A model generated the notes under the pieces. That model saw only the letters and a program-made list of their open reading frames with translations, was not told where the DNA came from and ran no database searches. This document shows, one piece after another, positions 24,656 to 36,641 of a stretch of DNA of 64,000 nucleotides. Location of the stretch: NCBI RefSeq assembly GCF_007565055.1, contig NC_044562.1, positions 53,826,250 through 53,890,249 of the forward strand. Reading direction: 5' to 3'. Source of the stretch: Rhinopithecus roxellana (taxonomy: Eukaryota > Chordata > Mammalia > Primates > Cercopithecidae). Made by a program: the position numbers and the translations under genes. Each line of letters starts with the position of its first letter. The stretch's first letter is position 1.

Positions 24656-24870
24656 ATCAGAAAGCTTCTTTCACGTTTTGCACTGATGATATTTCCTTTA
24701 ACAGCGTAAGCCTCAAAGTGATCCTAAGAAGTCCTTCTCAGGTTCCTCAAAGACAGTGTTAATGGAATGCTGCAGGAAACATAAGTGTAACTTTGTGCGA
24801 TGAATTCACACATCATCAAGAAGTTTCAAAGAAAACTTCTTTCTAGTTTTCATCTGAGGATATTTCCTTT
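24656..24870 (-). repeat. Partial fourth copy of the 6.4-kb unit (boundary monomer)
   Basis: About 215 bp repeat the start of the unit and then lose identity near 24871, where copy 1 has 'tttttcaccgtaagc' and this has 'ttttaccataagc'. Two bases that distinguish boundaries ('gtgcgatg' and 'tttcaaag') agree with copy 1 at 5573-5614 and disagree with both internal junctions. This marks the right end of the tandem expansion. Confidence 0.85.
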
Positions 24871-27079
24871 TACCATAAGCTTCCTTGCGTTAAGACGTAC
24901 CCCATTTCTTATTTCCAGAAATCTGTGTTAGCAAACTGAACACTTTAGAGAAACGTGTAACTCTGTGAGTTGTATTCACACATCGCAATGCAGTTTCACA
25001 GAAGGCTTCTTTCCAGTTTTGATCTGAGGATATTTCCTTTTTCACCATAGTCCTCAATGAGCTCCCAAATATCACTTTGCAGAACACAAGATAACAGAGT
25101 TGGCAAACTGTTTGAAGAAGGGAAGGGTGGAACTCTGTGTGATGAAGTCACACGTCAGAAAGCAATCTCTCAGACAGCTTCTCTCTAGGTATTGTCTGAG
25201 GATATTTCCTTTTTCAACATGGGCCCCTATGGGCTCCCAAATCTCACTTTGCCGATTCCACGAAAACAGTGTTAGCAAACTGCTTCCTGAGGATTAAGCT
25301 GTTACTCTGTGTGATGAATTCACAGATCACAAAGAAGTTTCTCAGAAACCTTCTTTCACGTTTTGAACTTATGATATTTCCTTTATCAGCGTAAGCCTCA
25401 ATGCGATCCAAAGAAGTTCTTCTCAGGTTCCTCAAAGACAGTGTTAACGAAGTGCTGCACGAAACATAAGTGTAACTTTGTGAGATGAATTCACACATCA
25501 CCAAGAAATTTCTAAGAAAGCTTCTTTCTAGTTTTCATCTGAGGATATTTACTTTGTCATTGTAAGCTTCATTGCCCTAAGAAGTATCCCATTGCAGATT
25601 TTCAGAAAACTGTGTTAGCAAACTGATCACTGAAGTGAAACGTGTAACTCTGCGAGTTTCATTCTCACATCGCAATGCAGTTTCTCAGAGGGCTTCTTTC
25701 CAGTTTTGATCTGATAATTTTTCCTTTGACACCATAGGCCTCAAAGAGCTGCCAAATATCACTTTGCAGAATCCACGACAACCGTGTTAGCAAACTGTCC
25801 AAGAAGGTTAGGTTGGAACTCTGTGTGATGAAGTCACACATCAGAAAGCAATCTCTCAGAAAGGTTCTCTCTAGTTATTTTCTGAGCATATCTCCTTTTT
25901 CACCATGGGCCTCATTGGGCTCCCAAATATCACTTTGCAGATTCCACGAAGAGAGTGTTAGCAAACTGCTTCTTGAGGACTAAGTTGTAACTCTGTGAGA
26001 TGAATTCACAGATCACAAAGAAGTTTCTCAGAAAGCTTCTTTCACGTTTTCAACTGAGGATATTTGCTTTATCAACATAGGCCTCAATGCAATCCAAAGT
26101 ACCCCTTCTCAGGTTCCTCAAAGACAGTGTTAATGGACTTCTCCATGAAACATAAGTGTAACTCTGTGAGTCGAATTCACACAACACCAAGAAGTTTCTA
26201 AGAAAGCTTCTTTCTAGTTTTCATCTGACGATATTCCCTTTGTCAACATAAGCTTCATTGGGCTAAGAAGTATCCCACTGCAGATTTTAAGAAAACTGTG
26301 TTAGTAAACTGATCACTGAAGAGAAACGTGTAATTCTGTGAGTTGCATTCACACATCGCAATGCCGTTTCTCAGATGGCCTCTTTCCAATTTTTTATCTT
26401 AGGTTATTTTCTTTTTCACCATATCCCTCAATAAGCTCCCAAATATCACTTTGCAGAATCCATGACACCAGTGTTAGCAAACTTTTCCAAGAAGGGAAGG
26501 GTGAAGTCTGTGTGATGAAGTCACACATCAGAAAGCAATCTCTTAGAAAGCTTCTCTCTAGTTTTCGTCTGAGGATATTTTCTTTTTCACCATGGGCCCC
26601 AATGGGCTCCCAAGTATCACTTTGTAGATTCCACGAAAAGAGGGTTAGCACACTGCTTTGTGAAGATAAAGTTGTAATTCGGTGAGATGAATTCACATGT
26701 CACAATGAAGTTTCTCATAAAGCTACTTTCTAGTTTTTCTTTGAGGATATTGACTTTTTCACCGTCATCTTCGTTGTGCTAAGAGACATAATATTGCAGA
26801 TTTCAAGAAAAGAGTCTTAGCAACAGATCACTGAAAAGGAAAGTGTAACTCCTTGAGTTTCATCTGCATGTCACAAAGCAGTTTTCCTGAACGCTTCTTT
26901 CCAGTTTTCATCTGAGAATACTTCCTTTTTTACTATAGCCCTCAATGAGCTCCCAAATATCACTTTGCAGATTCCACGAGAACTGTTAGGAAACTGCTTC
27001 GTGAAGACAAAGTTCTAACTTGGTGAGATAAATTCACATGTCACAAAGAGGTTTCTCAGAAAGCTACTTTCTAGTTTTT

Positions 27080-29570
27080 CCCTGTGGATATTTCCTTTGT
27101 CACAGTCAGCTTCGTTGCGCTAAGTGATATCCCAATGCAGATTTCAAGAAAAGAGTCTTAGCTACATTTCAATGAGAAGGAAAGTGTAACTCTGTGAGTT
27201 GCATCCACATGTCACAAGGCAGTTTCTCAGAACGCTTCTTTGCAGTTTTTATCTAGGGATATTTCCTTTTTCACCACAGCCCTCAATGAGCTCCCAAATA
27301 TCACTTGGCAGAATCCACGACAACAGTGTTAGGAACCTACTGCAAGAAGGGAAAATTGAGTCTCTGTATTATGAATTCACACATCAGAAAGCAACTTCTG
27401 AGAGAGCTTCTTTCTAGTTATTATCAGAGGATATTTTCTTTTTCACCACAGGCCTCAATGCACTCCCAAATATCTCTTTGCAGATTCCACGAAAGCACTG
27501 TTAGCAAACTGTTTCATGAAGACTAAGTTGTTACTCAGTGAGATGAATTCACGTATCACAAAGAAATTTGTCACAAAGCTTCTTTCACGTTTTTAATTGA
27601 GATTATTTCCTTTAACAGCATAGGCCTTAATGCGATCCAAGGTAGCACATCTCAGGTTCCTCAAAGTGTTAATCGACTGCTCCATGAAACGTAAGTGTAA
27701 CTCTGTGAGATGAATTGACACATCACTAAGAAGTTTCTAAGAAAGCTTCTTTGAATTTTTTGTCTGAGGATATTTCCTTTGTCACCGTAAGCCTCATTGC
27801 CCTCAGAAGTATCCAGTTGCAGATTTCAAGAAAACTGTGTTAGCAAACTGATCTCTGAAGAGAAAAGTGTAACTCTGTGAGTTGCATTCACACATCCTAA
27901 TGCAGTTTCTCAGAAGGCTTCTTTCCAGTTTTAATCTGAGGATATTTCGTTTTCACCATAGCGCTCGAAGAGCTCCGCAATATCACTTTGCAGATTACAC
28001 GACAACAGTGTTAGCAAACTGCTTCTGGAAGACAAAGTTGTAACTCTGTGAGATGAATTCACATGTCACAAAGAAGTTTCTCAGAAAGCTACTTTCTAGT
28101 TTTTCTCTGAGGATATTTCCTTTGTCACCGTCAGCTTCATTGTGCTGAGAGATATCCCAATGCAGATTTCAAGAAAAGAGTCTTAGCAACGGATCAATGA
28201 AAAGGAAAGTGTAACTCTTTGAGTTGCATCCACATGTCACAAGGCAGTTTCTCAGAACCCTTCTTTCCAGTTTTTATCTGAGGATATTTCCTTTTACACC
28301 ACAGCCCTCATTGAGCTCCCAAATATCACCTGGCAGAATCCACGACAACAGTGTTAGGAACCTGCTGTGAGAAGGGAAAAGTGAATCTCTGTGTTATGAA
28401 TTCACACATCAGAAAGCAATCTCTCAGAAAGCTTCTTCTAGTTATTATCTGAGGATATTTCCGTTTTCACCCTAGGCCTCAATGCGCTCCCAAATATCAC
28501 TTTGCAGATTCCACGAAAACACTGTTAGCAAAGTGCTTCATGAAGGCTAAGTTGTTACTCTGTGAGATGAATTCACATATCATAAAGAAGTTTGTAACAA
28601 AGCTTCTTTCAAGTTTTTAATCGAGGATATTTTCTGTAACAGCGTTGACCTCAATGCGATCCAAGGTATCACTTCTCAGGTTCCTCAAAGACAGTGTTAA
28701 TTGACTGCTCCACGAAACGTAAGTGTAACTCTGTGAGATGAATTGACACATCACAAAGAAGTTTCTAAGAAAGCTTCCTTCTCATTTTTGTCTGAGGATA
28801 TTTCCTTTGTCACCGTAAGCCTCATTGCACTCAGAAATATCCAATTGCAGATTTCAAGAAAACTGTGTTAGCAAAATGATCTCTGAAGAGAAAAGTGTAA
28901 CTCTGTGAGTTGCATTAGCACATCATAGTGCAGCTTCTCAGAACCCTTCTTTCCCCGTTTTAATCTGAGGACATTTCCTTTTTCACCATAGCCTTCAATG
29001 AGCTCCCAAATATCACTTTGCAGATTCCACGGCAACAGTGTTAGCAAACTGCTTTGTGAACACAAAGTTGTAACTCGGTGAGATGAATTCACATGGCAGA
29101 AATAAGTTTCTCAGAAAGCTACTTTCTAGTTTTTCTCTGAGGATATTTCCTTTGTCACCATCAACTTCATTGCTCTGAGAGATATCCCAATGCAGATTTC
29201 AAGAAAAGAGTCTTAGCAAAGGGATCAGTGAAAAGGAACGTGTAACTCTGTGAGTTGCATCCAAATGTCACGATGCAGTTTCTCAGAACGCTTCTTTCCA
29301 GTTTTTATCTGAGGATATTTCCTTTTTCACCATAGCCCTCAATGAGCTCCCAAATATCACTTGGCAGAATACACGACAACAGTGTTAGGAACCTGCTGCA
29401 AGAACGGAAAAGTGAATTTTTGTTTTATGTATTCACACAAGAGAAAGCAACTTCTGAGAAAGCTTCTTTCTAGTTAATATCTCCGGATATTTCCGTTTTC
29501 ACCTTAGGCCTCAATGCGCTCCCAAATATCACTTTGCAGATTCGACGAAAACACTGTTAGCAAACTGCTA
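27080..29570 (-). repeat. 6-monomer higher-order alpha repeat, ~1.03 kb, ~2.4 copies
   Basis: Two independent markers show the period. 'cagtcagcttc'-type blocks lie near 27105, 28130 and 29160. 'agtgttaggaacct' followed by 'gcaagaa' or 'gtgagaa' lies near 27327, 28352 and 29387. Spacings are 1025-1035 bp, or six monomers. Copies differ by several percent, so this is an old higher-order repeat nested in the monomeric stretch. Confidence 0.75.
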
Positions 29571-30059
29571 CAAGAAGGGAAAGGTGAATATCTTTGTGAT
29601 GAATTCACAAATCAAAAAGCAATTTCTCAGAAAGCTTCCTTCTAGATTTTATCTGAGGATTTTTCCGTTTTCACCATGGGCCTCCATGTGCTCTCAAATA
29701 TCACTTTTCAGATTCCACGACAACATTGTTAGCAAACAGCTTCGTGAAGACAAAGTTGTAACTCGGTGAGATGAATTCACATATCACAAAGAAATTTCTC
29801 AGAAAGCGACTTTCTAGTTTTTATTTGAGGATATTTCCTTTGTCTCTGTCAGCTTTATTGCACAAAGAAATAACCCAATGCAGATTTCAAGAAAAGAGTG
29901 TTAGCAAAAGGATCAATGAAAAGGAAAGTGTAACTTTGTGAATTGTATACACAAGTTACAATGCAGTTTCTCAGAACGCTTCCTTCCAATTCTAATCTGA
30001 GGTGATTTTCTTTTCCACCATATCCCTCACTGGGTTCCCAAATATCACTTAGCCAATTC

Positions 30060-30680
30060 CACAAGAAGAGTCTTAACGAATGGCTTCATGAGGAGAAAGG
30101 TGTATCTCTGTGAGATGAATTCACAGATCACTTTGAAGTTTCTCAGAAAGCTGCTTTCTCATTTTTAACGGAGGATATTTCCTTTGGTCCTATAGTCTTC
30201 AAAGGGATCCGAAATATCAGTTCTCAGAATCCACAAAAACAGGGCTAGCCAACAGCTCCACGAAATACAGGAGTAACTCAGTGAGTTGAATTCACACATC
30301 ACAGAACAGTTTCTCAGAAAGCATCTTTCTTCTTTGAGCCGAGGTTATTTGTGGTCTCGGAGCGCCACTGTGTGTCTTATTGCAGTTTCTGCGAAAACTC
30401 TGTTAGCAAGCTTCTGAATGAAAACAATCATCTATCACTGTGAGCTGAATTCACCCACAACAGAGAAGTTTCTGAGAAGGCTTCTCTACAGAATTGTCTG
30501 AAGATATTTCATTATTCACCATGGGATTCAACGATATCCAAGACATCACTTCTGAGCTTCCACAAAGTCAGTGCTAGCAGACTCCTCCATGAAAGAGTGG
30601 TGTAACACTTTGGAATGAATTCACACATCACAAAGCAGTTTCTCAGAAAGCTTCATTCCTGTTTTTTTCGGAGGATATTT
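30060..30680 (-). repeat. Highly divergent alpha-like monomers
   Basis: About 3.5 monomers keep the alphoid skeleton ('gaattcacacatcac', 'gtttctcagaaagc', 'gaggatatttcc') but differ strongly elsewhere, for example the stretch 30330-30420 with 'gtggtctcggagcgccactg'. They match neither the left 4-monomer family nor the right 13-monomer family. They may be the oldest monomers in the window. Confidence 0.6.
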
Positions 30681-30689
30681 CCTTTTTCA

Positions 30690-31670
30690 CCATAGCCCTC
30701 AATGAGCTCCCAAATATCACTTTACAGAATCCAAGAAAGCAGTGTTAGCACACAGCTACAAGAAGAGAAAGGTGAATCTCCGTGTGAAGAATTCACATAT
30801 CAGAAGGCAATTTCTCAGGAAACTTCTTTCCAGTTTTCACCTGAGGATATTTCCGTTTTCACCATGGGCCTCAGTGCGTGCCCAAATATCACTTTACAGA
30901 TTCCACCACAATAGTGTTAGCAAACTGCTTCGTGAAGACAAAGTTGTAACTTGGTGAGATGAATTCCCAGGTCACAAAGAAGTTTCTCAGAAAGCTACTT
31001 TCTAGTTTTTATTTGAGGAAATTTCCTTTGTCACCGTCAGCTTCATTGTGCTAAGAAATGTCCCAATGCAGATTTCAAGACAAGAGTGTCAGCAAACGTA
31101 TCAATGAAAAGGAAAGTGTAACTCTGTGAGTTGCATCCACATGTCACAATGCAGTTTCTCAGAACACTTCATTCCATTTTTTATCTGAGGATATTTCCTT
31201 TCTCACCATAGCCCTCAATGAGCTCCCAAATATCACTTTGCACATTCCACAAGAAGAGTGTTAGCAGACTGCCGCAAGAAGGGAACGGTGAATCTTTTTG
31301 TGGTTAACTCACACAACAGAAAGCAATTTCTTGGAAAGATTTTTTCTAGTTTTTATCTGAGAATACTTCCGTTTTCACCATGGGCCTCAATTCGCTCCCA
31401 AATATCACTTTGTAGATTCCACGACAACAGTGTTAGCAAACTGCTTCGTGAAGACAAAGTTGTAACTCGGTGAGATGAATTCCCACATCACAAAGAAGTT
31501 TCTCAGAAAGCTACTTTCTAGTTTTTATTTGAGGAAATTTCCTTTGTCTCTGTCAGCTTCATTGCGCTAAGAAATATCCCAATGCAGATTTCAACAAAAG
31601 AGTGCTAGCAAAGGGATCAATGAAAAAGAAAGTGTAACTCTGTGTGGTGTATTCACAGCTCAAAATGCAG
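30690..31670 (-). repeat. 3-monomer alpha period (~514 bp) at the array edge
   Basis: The pair 'caagaagagaaaggtgaatc' / 'caagaagggaacggtgaatc' (about 30757 and 31272) and the pair 'ctgcttcgtgaagacaaag' (about 30927 and 31440) are each about 514 bp apart, or three monomers. A diverged relative of this block lies at 29570-29780. Confidence 0.6.
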
Positions 31671-31673
31671 TTT

Positions 31674-34600
31674 CACCATAGGCCCGAATGTGATCCCTAA
31701 TTTCCCTTCGCGGATCCATCCACGAGGGACTTCCAAACCACGTAATGTAAAGAAAGCTTACAATACTTACAATATGTGAGTTGAATGAATATAGGAAAAT
31801 GCAGATTCACAGAAAGCTTCTTTCGAGTGTTTATCTGAAGATATTTGCTTTTTCACAAGAGTCCTGAATGTGCTCCTGGGGGTCCCTTGGTGGATCCGTC
31901 CATGACAGTTTCCAAGTTGCGTAATGTAAAGAAAACTTAATCTGTGTGAGGTGATTACACATATCACAGAATAGTTTCCTAGAAAGCTTCTTTCCAGTTT
32001 TTTTCTGAGGCTATTTTCCTTTTCACTATCAGCATCAACATGCTCCAGGATATCACTTGGTTCCTGTCTCTAAAAAAGGGTTTCCCCGACGCTGTATGAG
32101 AAGAGAGGTATAACACTGTGACTGAAATGCACACGTCACAAAGCAGTTCCTCGGAAAGCTTCTTTCCAGTTTCGGAGAATGGACATGTCAGAGAACAGTT
32201 TCGGAGAATAGACATGTCAGAGAACAGTTTCTTCGAGTGCTTTTTCCTCTTTTTTATTGGACGACATTTCACTTTTTGCCGTAGTCTTAAATGTGCTCCG
32301 AATACCACTCTTTTGGTTTTGGAACAGTGTTCAATCTGTGCCTTATGAGAAGAAAGTTACAACTCCCTGAGTGGAATGCGAACATCATGAAGCAGTTTCT
32401 CAGAAAGCTTCTCTCCAGTTTTTTTCTCACAATATTTCCTATTTTACCATAGGCCCGAATGTGATCCCAAATATCCTTTCACGGATCCATCCATGAGGGA
32501 GTTTCCAAGCTCTGTAATGTAAACAAAAGCTTCATCTCTGTGAGATGAATAAATATAGCAAAAAGTAGATTCACAGAAAGCTTCTTTCCAGTTTTTATCT
32601 GAAGATATTTCCTTTTTCACCAGACCTGAATGTGCTCCCAAAGGTCCCTTCGTGGATCCGTCCATGAGAGTTTCCAAGGTGCGTAATGTAAAGATAGCTT
32701 TTACTATGTGAGATGATTACACATATCACAGAGTAGTTTCCTACAAAGTGTCTTTCCAGGTTTTGTCTGAGGCTTTTTCCTTCTCTCACCATCGGCATCA
32801 ACATACTCCTGAATATCACTTGGTACCTGTTTCTCCAAAAGGGTTTCCCCGACGCTGTATGAGAACAAAGGTATAACACGGTGACTGGAATGCACATGTC
32901 ACAAAGCAGTTCCTCAGAAAGCTTCTCTCCAGTTTCAGTCTGAACATATTTCCTTTTTCACCGTTAGCCTCAAAGTGCTTCCGAATATCCCATCACACGC
33001 TAAACATGCACAGGGTTAAAAAACTGCTCAATGAAAAGAGAGGCTTCATTGAGCAAGAGTAATGAAGAAGACACGGGGCAGTTTCACAGAAAGCTTCCTA
33101 CTGGATTTTTCCGGAGGATATTTCTTTCTCCATATTCTAAGGATCGTTCCCAAATGTCCTTCCTCGGATGACACAAAAAGAGTGACTTCATGTTGCTCAG
33201 TCCAAAGAATTGTTTAAATGTTTGAGACGAATACACACATCCCAAAGCAGTTGTTCAGAAAGTTTCTCTGCAAGTTTGATCGGAAGACATTACTTCGCTC
33301 ACCACAAGCCTCTGGGCATCACTAAATATCCTTTCACAGATTCTTCAAAGACAGAGTTTTGAAACTGGGCAACATAGAGTAAGCATTAACACTGTGAAGT
33401 GAATGCACATATCATAGAGCAGATTCTTGGAACGCTTCTTCATCGATTTTATTTCTGTATATTTTACTATTCGCCATAGTCCTCAATGTGAACCGAAATA
33501 TCACTTTTTTGGTTTCACAGGAACAGTGTGCAAACACTGCCTGGTGAGAAAAGAGTTATAACTCCCTGAGTGGAATGCATACATCACAAAGTAGTTTCTC
33601 AGAAATCTTCTATATAGTGTTTATCTGAAGATATTTCCTCTTTCACCTTAGGCCTGAATGTTCTCCAGAACGTCCCTTCGCGGATCTGTGCATGACAGAG
33701 TTTCCAAACTGCGTAATATAAGAAAAGTTTTAACTATGCAAGATGAATAAATATATCTAACACAAAGCAATTTCACAGAAATCTTCTTTCCAGTTTTTCT
33801 CTGAAGATATTTCCTTTTTCAATATAGCCATCCCTATACTCCCGAATGTCTCTTGGTAGCTTTTTCTCGAAAAGGGATTTCGGAATCATATATGAGAAGA
33901 AAGGTGTATCTCTGTGAGTGGAATGCACATGTCATAAAGCAGCTCCTCAGAAAGCTTCTTTCTAGTTTCTATTTAAAGACGTTTCCTTTCTCATCGTAAG
34001 CCTCTAAGGGTTCCAGAATATCCCTTTGCAGACTAAACCAAAACAGTGTTACGATACAGCTCAATGAAAAGAGAAGCTTAACTGAGTGAGCAGAATTCAT
34101 GTGACTCAGAGCAGTTTCACAGAAAGCTTCCTTCTGTTTTCTCTCTGAGGTTATTTCCTTTTCAGGATATTCTAAAGAGTGTTTCCAAAAGTCCTTTCTC
34201 AGATTCCATAGAAACAGTGATTTCAAACTGCTCAATCCAAAGAACGATTTAACTCTATGTGATGAATACAAACATGACAAAAGAGTTACGCAGAAAGTTT
34301 CTCTCCAATTTTCGATGGAAGACATTTCCTTGCCTCACACAGGCCTCCGGTTGCGACTTACTATCCCTTCCCAGAACCCTCAAAGACCGACTTTGAAACT
34401 GGAAAATGTAGAGTAAGCTTTAACCTGTGAAAAGAATGGACAGCAATTTCTTCGAGTGCTTCTTTCTGTTTTTTATTGGACGACATTTCACTTTTTGCCA
34501 CAGTCTTCAATGTGCTCCGAATATTACACTTTTGGTTATACAGTAACAGTGTTGAAACTGTGACTTATGAGAAGAAAGCTATAACTCCCTGAGTGGAATG

Positions 34601-36198
34601 CACACATCATCAACCAGTTTCTCAGAAAGCTTCTCTCCACTTTTTATCTGACTATGTTTCCTATTTCACCATAGGCCTGAATGTGATCCCATACATCCAT
34701 GAGGTAGTTTCCAAGCTGCATAATGTAAAGAAAGCTTCATCTATGTGAGATGAATAAACATAGCAAAAAGCAGATTCACAGAAAGCTTCTTTCCAATTTT
34801 TATCTGAAGATATTTCCTTTTTCATCATAGTCCAGAATGTGCTCCCGAAGATCCCCTTGTGAATCCGGCCATGGCAGTTTCCAAGCTGCGTAATGTAAAG
34901 AAAGCTTTATCTATGTGAGATGATTACACATATCACAGAGTAGTTTCCTAGAAAGCTTCTTTCTAGTTTTTGTCTGAGGCTTTTTCCCTTTTCACCTTCG
35001 ACATCAGCATGCTCCCGAATATCACTTGGTAGCGGTTTCTCAAAAAGGGTTTCCCAACGCTGTATGAAGAAAGAGGTATAACACTGTGATTAGAATGCAC
35101 ACGTCACAAAGCAGTTCCTCGGAAAGCTTCTGTCCAGTTTCGGTCTGAACATATTTTTCTTTCACCGTTAGCCTCAAAGTGCTCCCGAATATCCCATCAC
35201 ACGCTAAACATACACAGGGTTAGAGAACTGCTCAATGAAAAGAGAGGCTTATCTGGGTGATAGAAATTAAGACGACACAGAGAAGTTTCACAGAAAGCTT
35301 CCTTCTGGATTTTGCCTGAGGATATTTCTTCCTCCATATTCTAAGGATTGTTCCCAAATGTCCTTCCTCAGATTCCACAAAAACAGTGATTTCAAGCTGC
35401 TCAATCCAAATAATGGTTTAACTCTATGAGACGAATACACACATCGCAAAGCATTTGCTCAGAACGTTTCTCTGCAGGTTTCATCGGAAGACGTTTCCTC
35501 GCTCACCACAAGCCTCCGGGCATCACCAAATATCCCTTCACAGATTCTTCAAAGACAGAGTTTTGAAACAGGGCAACATAGAGTAAGCATTAACTCTGTG
35601 AAGTGAATGCATATAACAGACAGCAGATTCTTGGAACGCTTTTTCCTCGATTTTATTTCAGTATATTTCACTATTCGCCATAGTCCTCAATGCTTTCCAA
35701 AATATCACTTTTTCGGTTTCAGAGTAACAGTGTTTATGCCATAATCTTCAATGTGCTCCAAATATCACTCTTTTGGTTTTACAGGAACAGTGTTTAAACT
35801 GTGCCTGATGAGAAGAAAGTTATAACTCCCTGAGTGGAATGCATACATCACCAAGCAGTTTCTCAGAAAGCTTCTCTCCAGTTTTTATCTGACTATATTT
35901 GCTGTTTCACCATAGGCACGAATGTGATCCCAAATGTCGCTACGTGGATCCATCCAGGAGGGAGTTTCCAAGCTATGTGATGTAAATAAAGCTTCATCTA
36001 TGTGAGATGAATAAACAGAGCAAAAAGCAGATTCACAGAAAGGTTCTTACCAGTTTATATCTGAAGATATTTCTTTTCACCCTAGCCTTGAATGCGCTCC
36101 TGAAGATCCCTTCACGTATCTGTCCATGACAGTTTCCAGGCTGCATAATGTAAGGAAAGCTTTATCTATGTGTGATGATTACACATTCTACTGAGTAG
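31674..36198 (-). repeat. Alpha satellite of the 13-monomer family, left of the LTR
   Basis: Minus-strand alpha monomers of a different set from those left of 31674, with characteristic blocks such as 'ggcccgaatgtgatccc', 'cgtaatgtaaagaaagc', 'cttttggttttacagg' and 'catcacacgctaaacat'. The marker 'gacatttcactttttgcc' at 32263 and 34482 gives a 2219-bp spacing. Internal joints interrupt the order: a short tandem duplication at 32168-32225 and a deletion joint near 35733. No gene is present. Confidence 0.9.
32168..32225. repeat. 29-bp tandem duplication inside an alpha monomer
   Basis: Two adjacent 29-bp copies (32168-32196 and 32197-32225) differ by one base (G/A at the fourteenth position). 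A third partial match follows ('agtttc' at 32226). Copy 1 sits at a joint where 'cagtttcggtctgaac' is expected but 'cagtttcggagaat' occurs, so a deletion and a duplication happened at the same place. Confidence 0.85.
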
Positions 36199-36636
36199 TG
36201 TTTGGACTAACGGAGGCAAGATAGCGCATTTCTGGGTTCTTCACCACCAACTCTTCCCATGTGCGTGAAAATGCAGCTGGAGCCCGGGAAGCTGCAGACC
36301 AACCAGGCATGTGCCAGGTGATGTCAATCCGAAGAGACCAAGATTTACCTGGTGGCACCTGCAGAGCCTTCCCCCCGCCAACACACCCTTGCCCCGCCTA
36401 TTGCCCTTCCACTCCTAGAAAAGCTGCTCCTGGCAGGCGCACCTCATGGGCTTCCTCTGCCCCTACTCTTGTCGGTACTGCATTAGGAACTTTGCTGGAG
36501 GTCGACAGACTTCACCTTGCACACCTTTTTTCCTGGAGCTAGATGACCAAAGAATAAATTTGCAGTTTTGCTTTTACCCTTGCCTACTCGCTAGTTCTTT
36601 TGTGGTCACTCTGGTGGTTCTTAGAAAAACAAATCA
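36199..36636 (+). mobile_element. Solo retroviral LTR (endogenous retrovirus), 438 bp
   Basis: Non-satellite, GC-richer sequence starting TG and ending CA, inserted in an alpha monomer. It is flanked by a 5-bp duplication AGTAG (36194-36198) and GGTAG (36637-36641, one mismatch). Removing it restores the expected satellite string 'gagtagtttcctag'. It contains a polyadenylation signal AATAAA at 36553-36558, followed by about 78 bp that would be the end of R plus U5. No gag, pol or env sequence is next to it, so it is a solo LTR left by LTR-LTR recombination. The open frame 36261-36542 within it is not a gene. The family is uncertain; a HERV-K group LTR such as LTR3 (HML-6) is my best guess from memory. 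Confidence 0.82.
36553..36558 (+). promoter_or_regulatory. Polyadenylation signal AATAAA of the solo LTR
   Basis: Canonical hexamer in the position expected for the R region of a retroviral LTR, followed within 30 bases by T-rich sequence. It defines the LTR as plus-oriented. Confidence 0.6.
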
Positions 36637-36641
36637 GGTAG

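Larger units (their letters stand above)
24871..31673 (-). repeat. Divergent alpha satellite without L1, mixed monomer order
   Basis: Alpha monomers continue on the minus strand but lose the regular 4-monomer order. The marker 'cctcaaagacagtgttaa' is spaced 687 bp (25433 to 26120), then about 1540 bp, then 1025 bp. Monomers progressively diverge to the right. No L1, Alu or LTR was seen. The right edge is an abrupt change to another alpha family at about 31674. No gene is present. Confidence 0.88.

Noticed and set aside
36261..36542. A 93-codon frame in GC-richer DNA that could suggest a gene or exon
   Set aside because: It lies wholly inside the 438-bp solo LTR, has no splice or codon context, and the LTR ends and target duplication explain the island.
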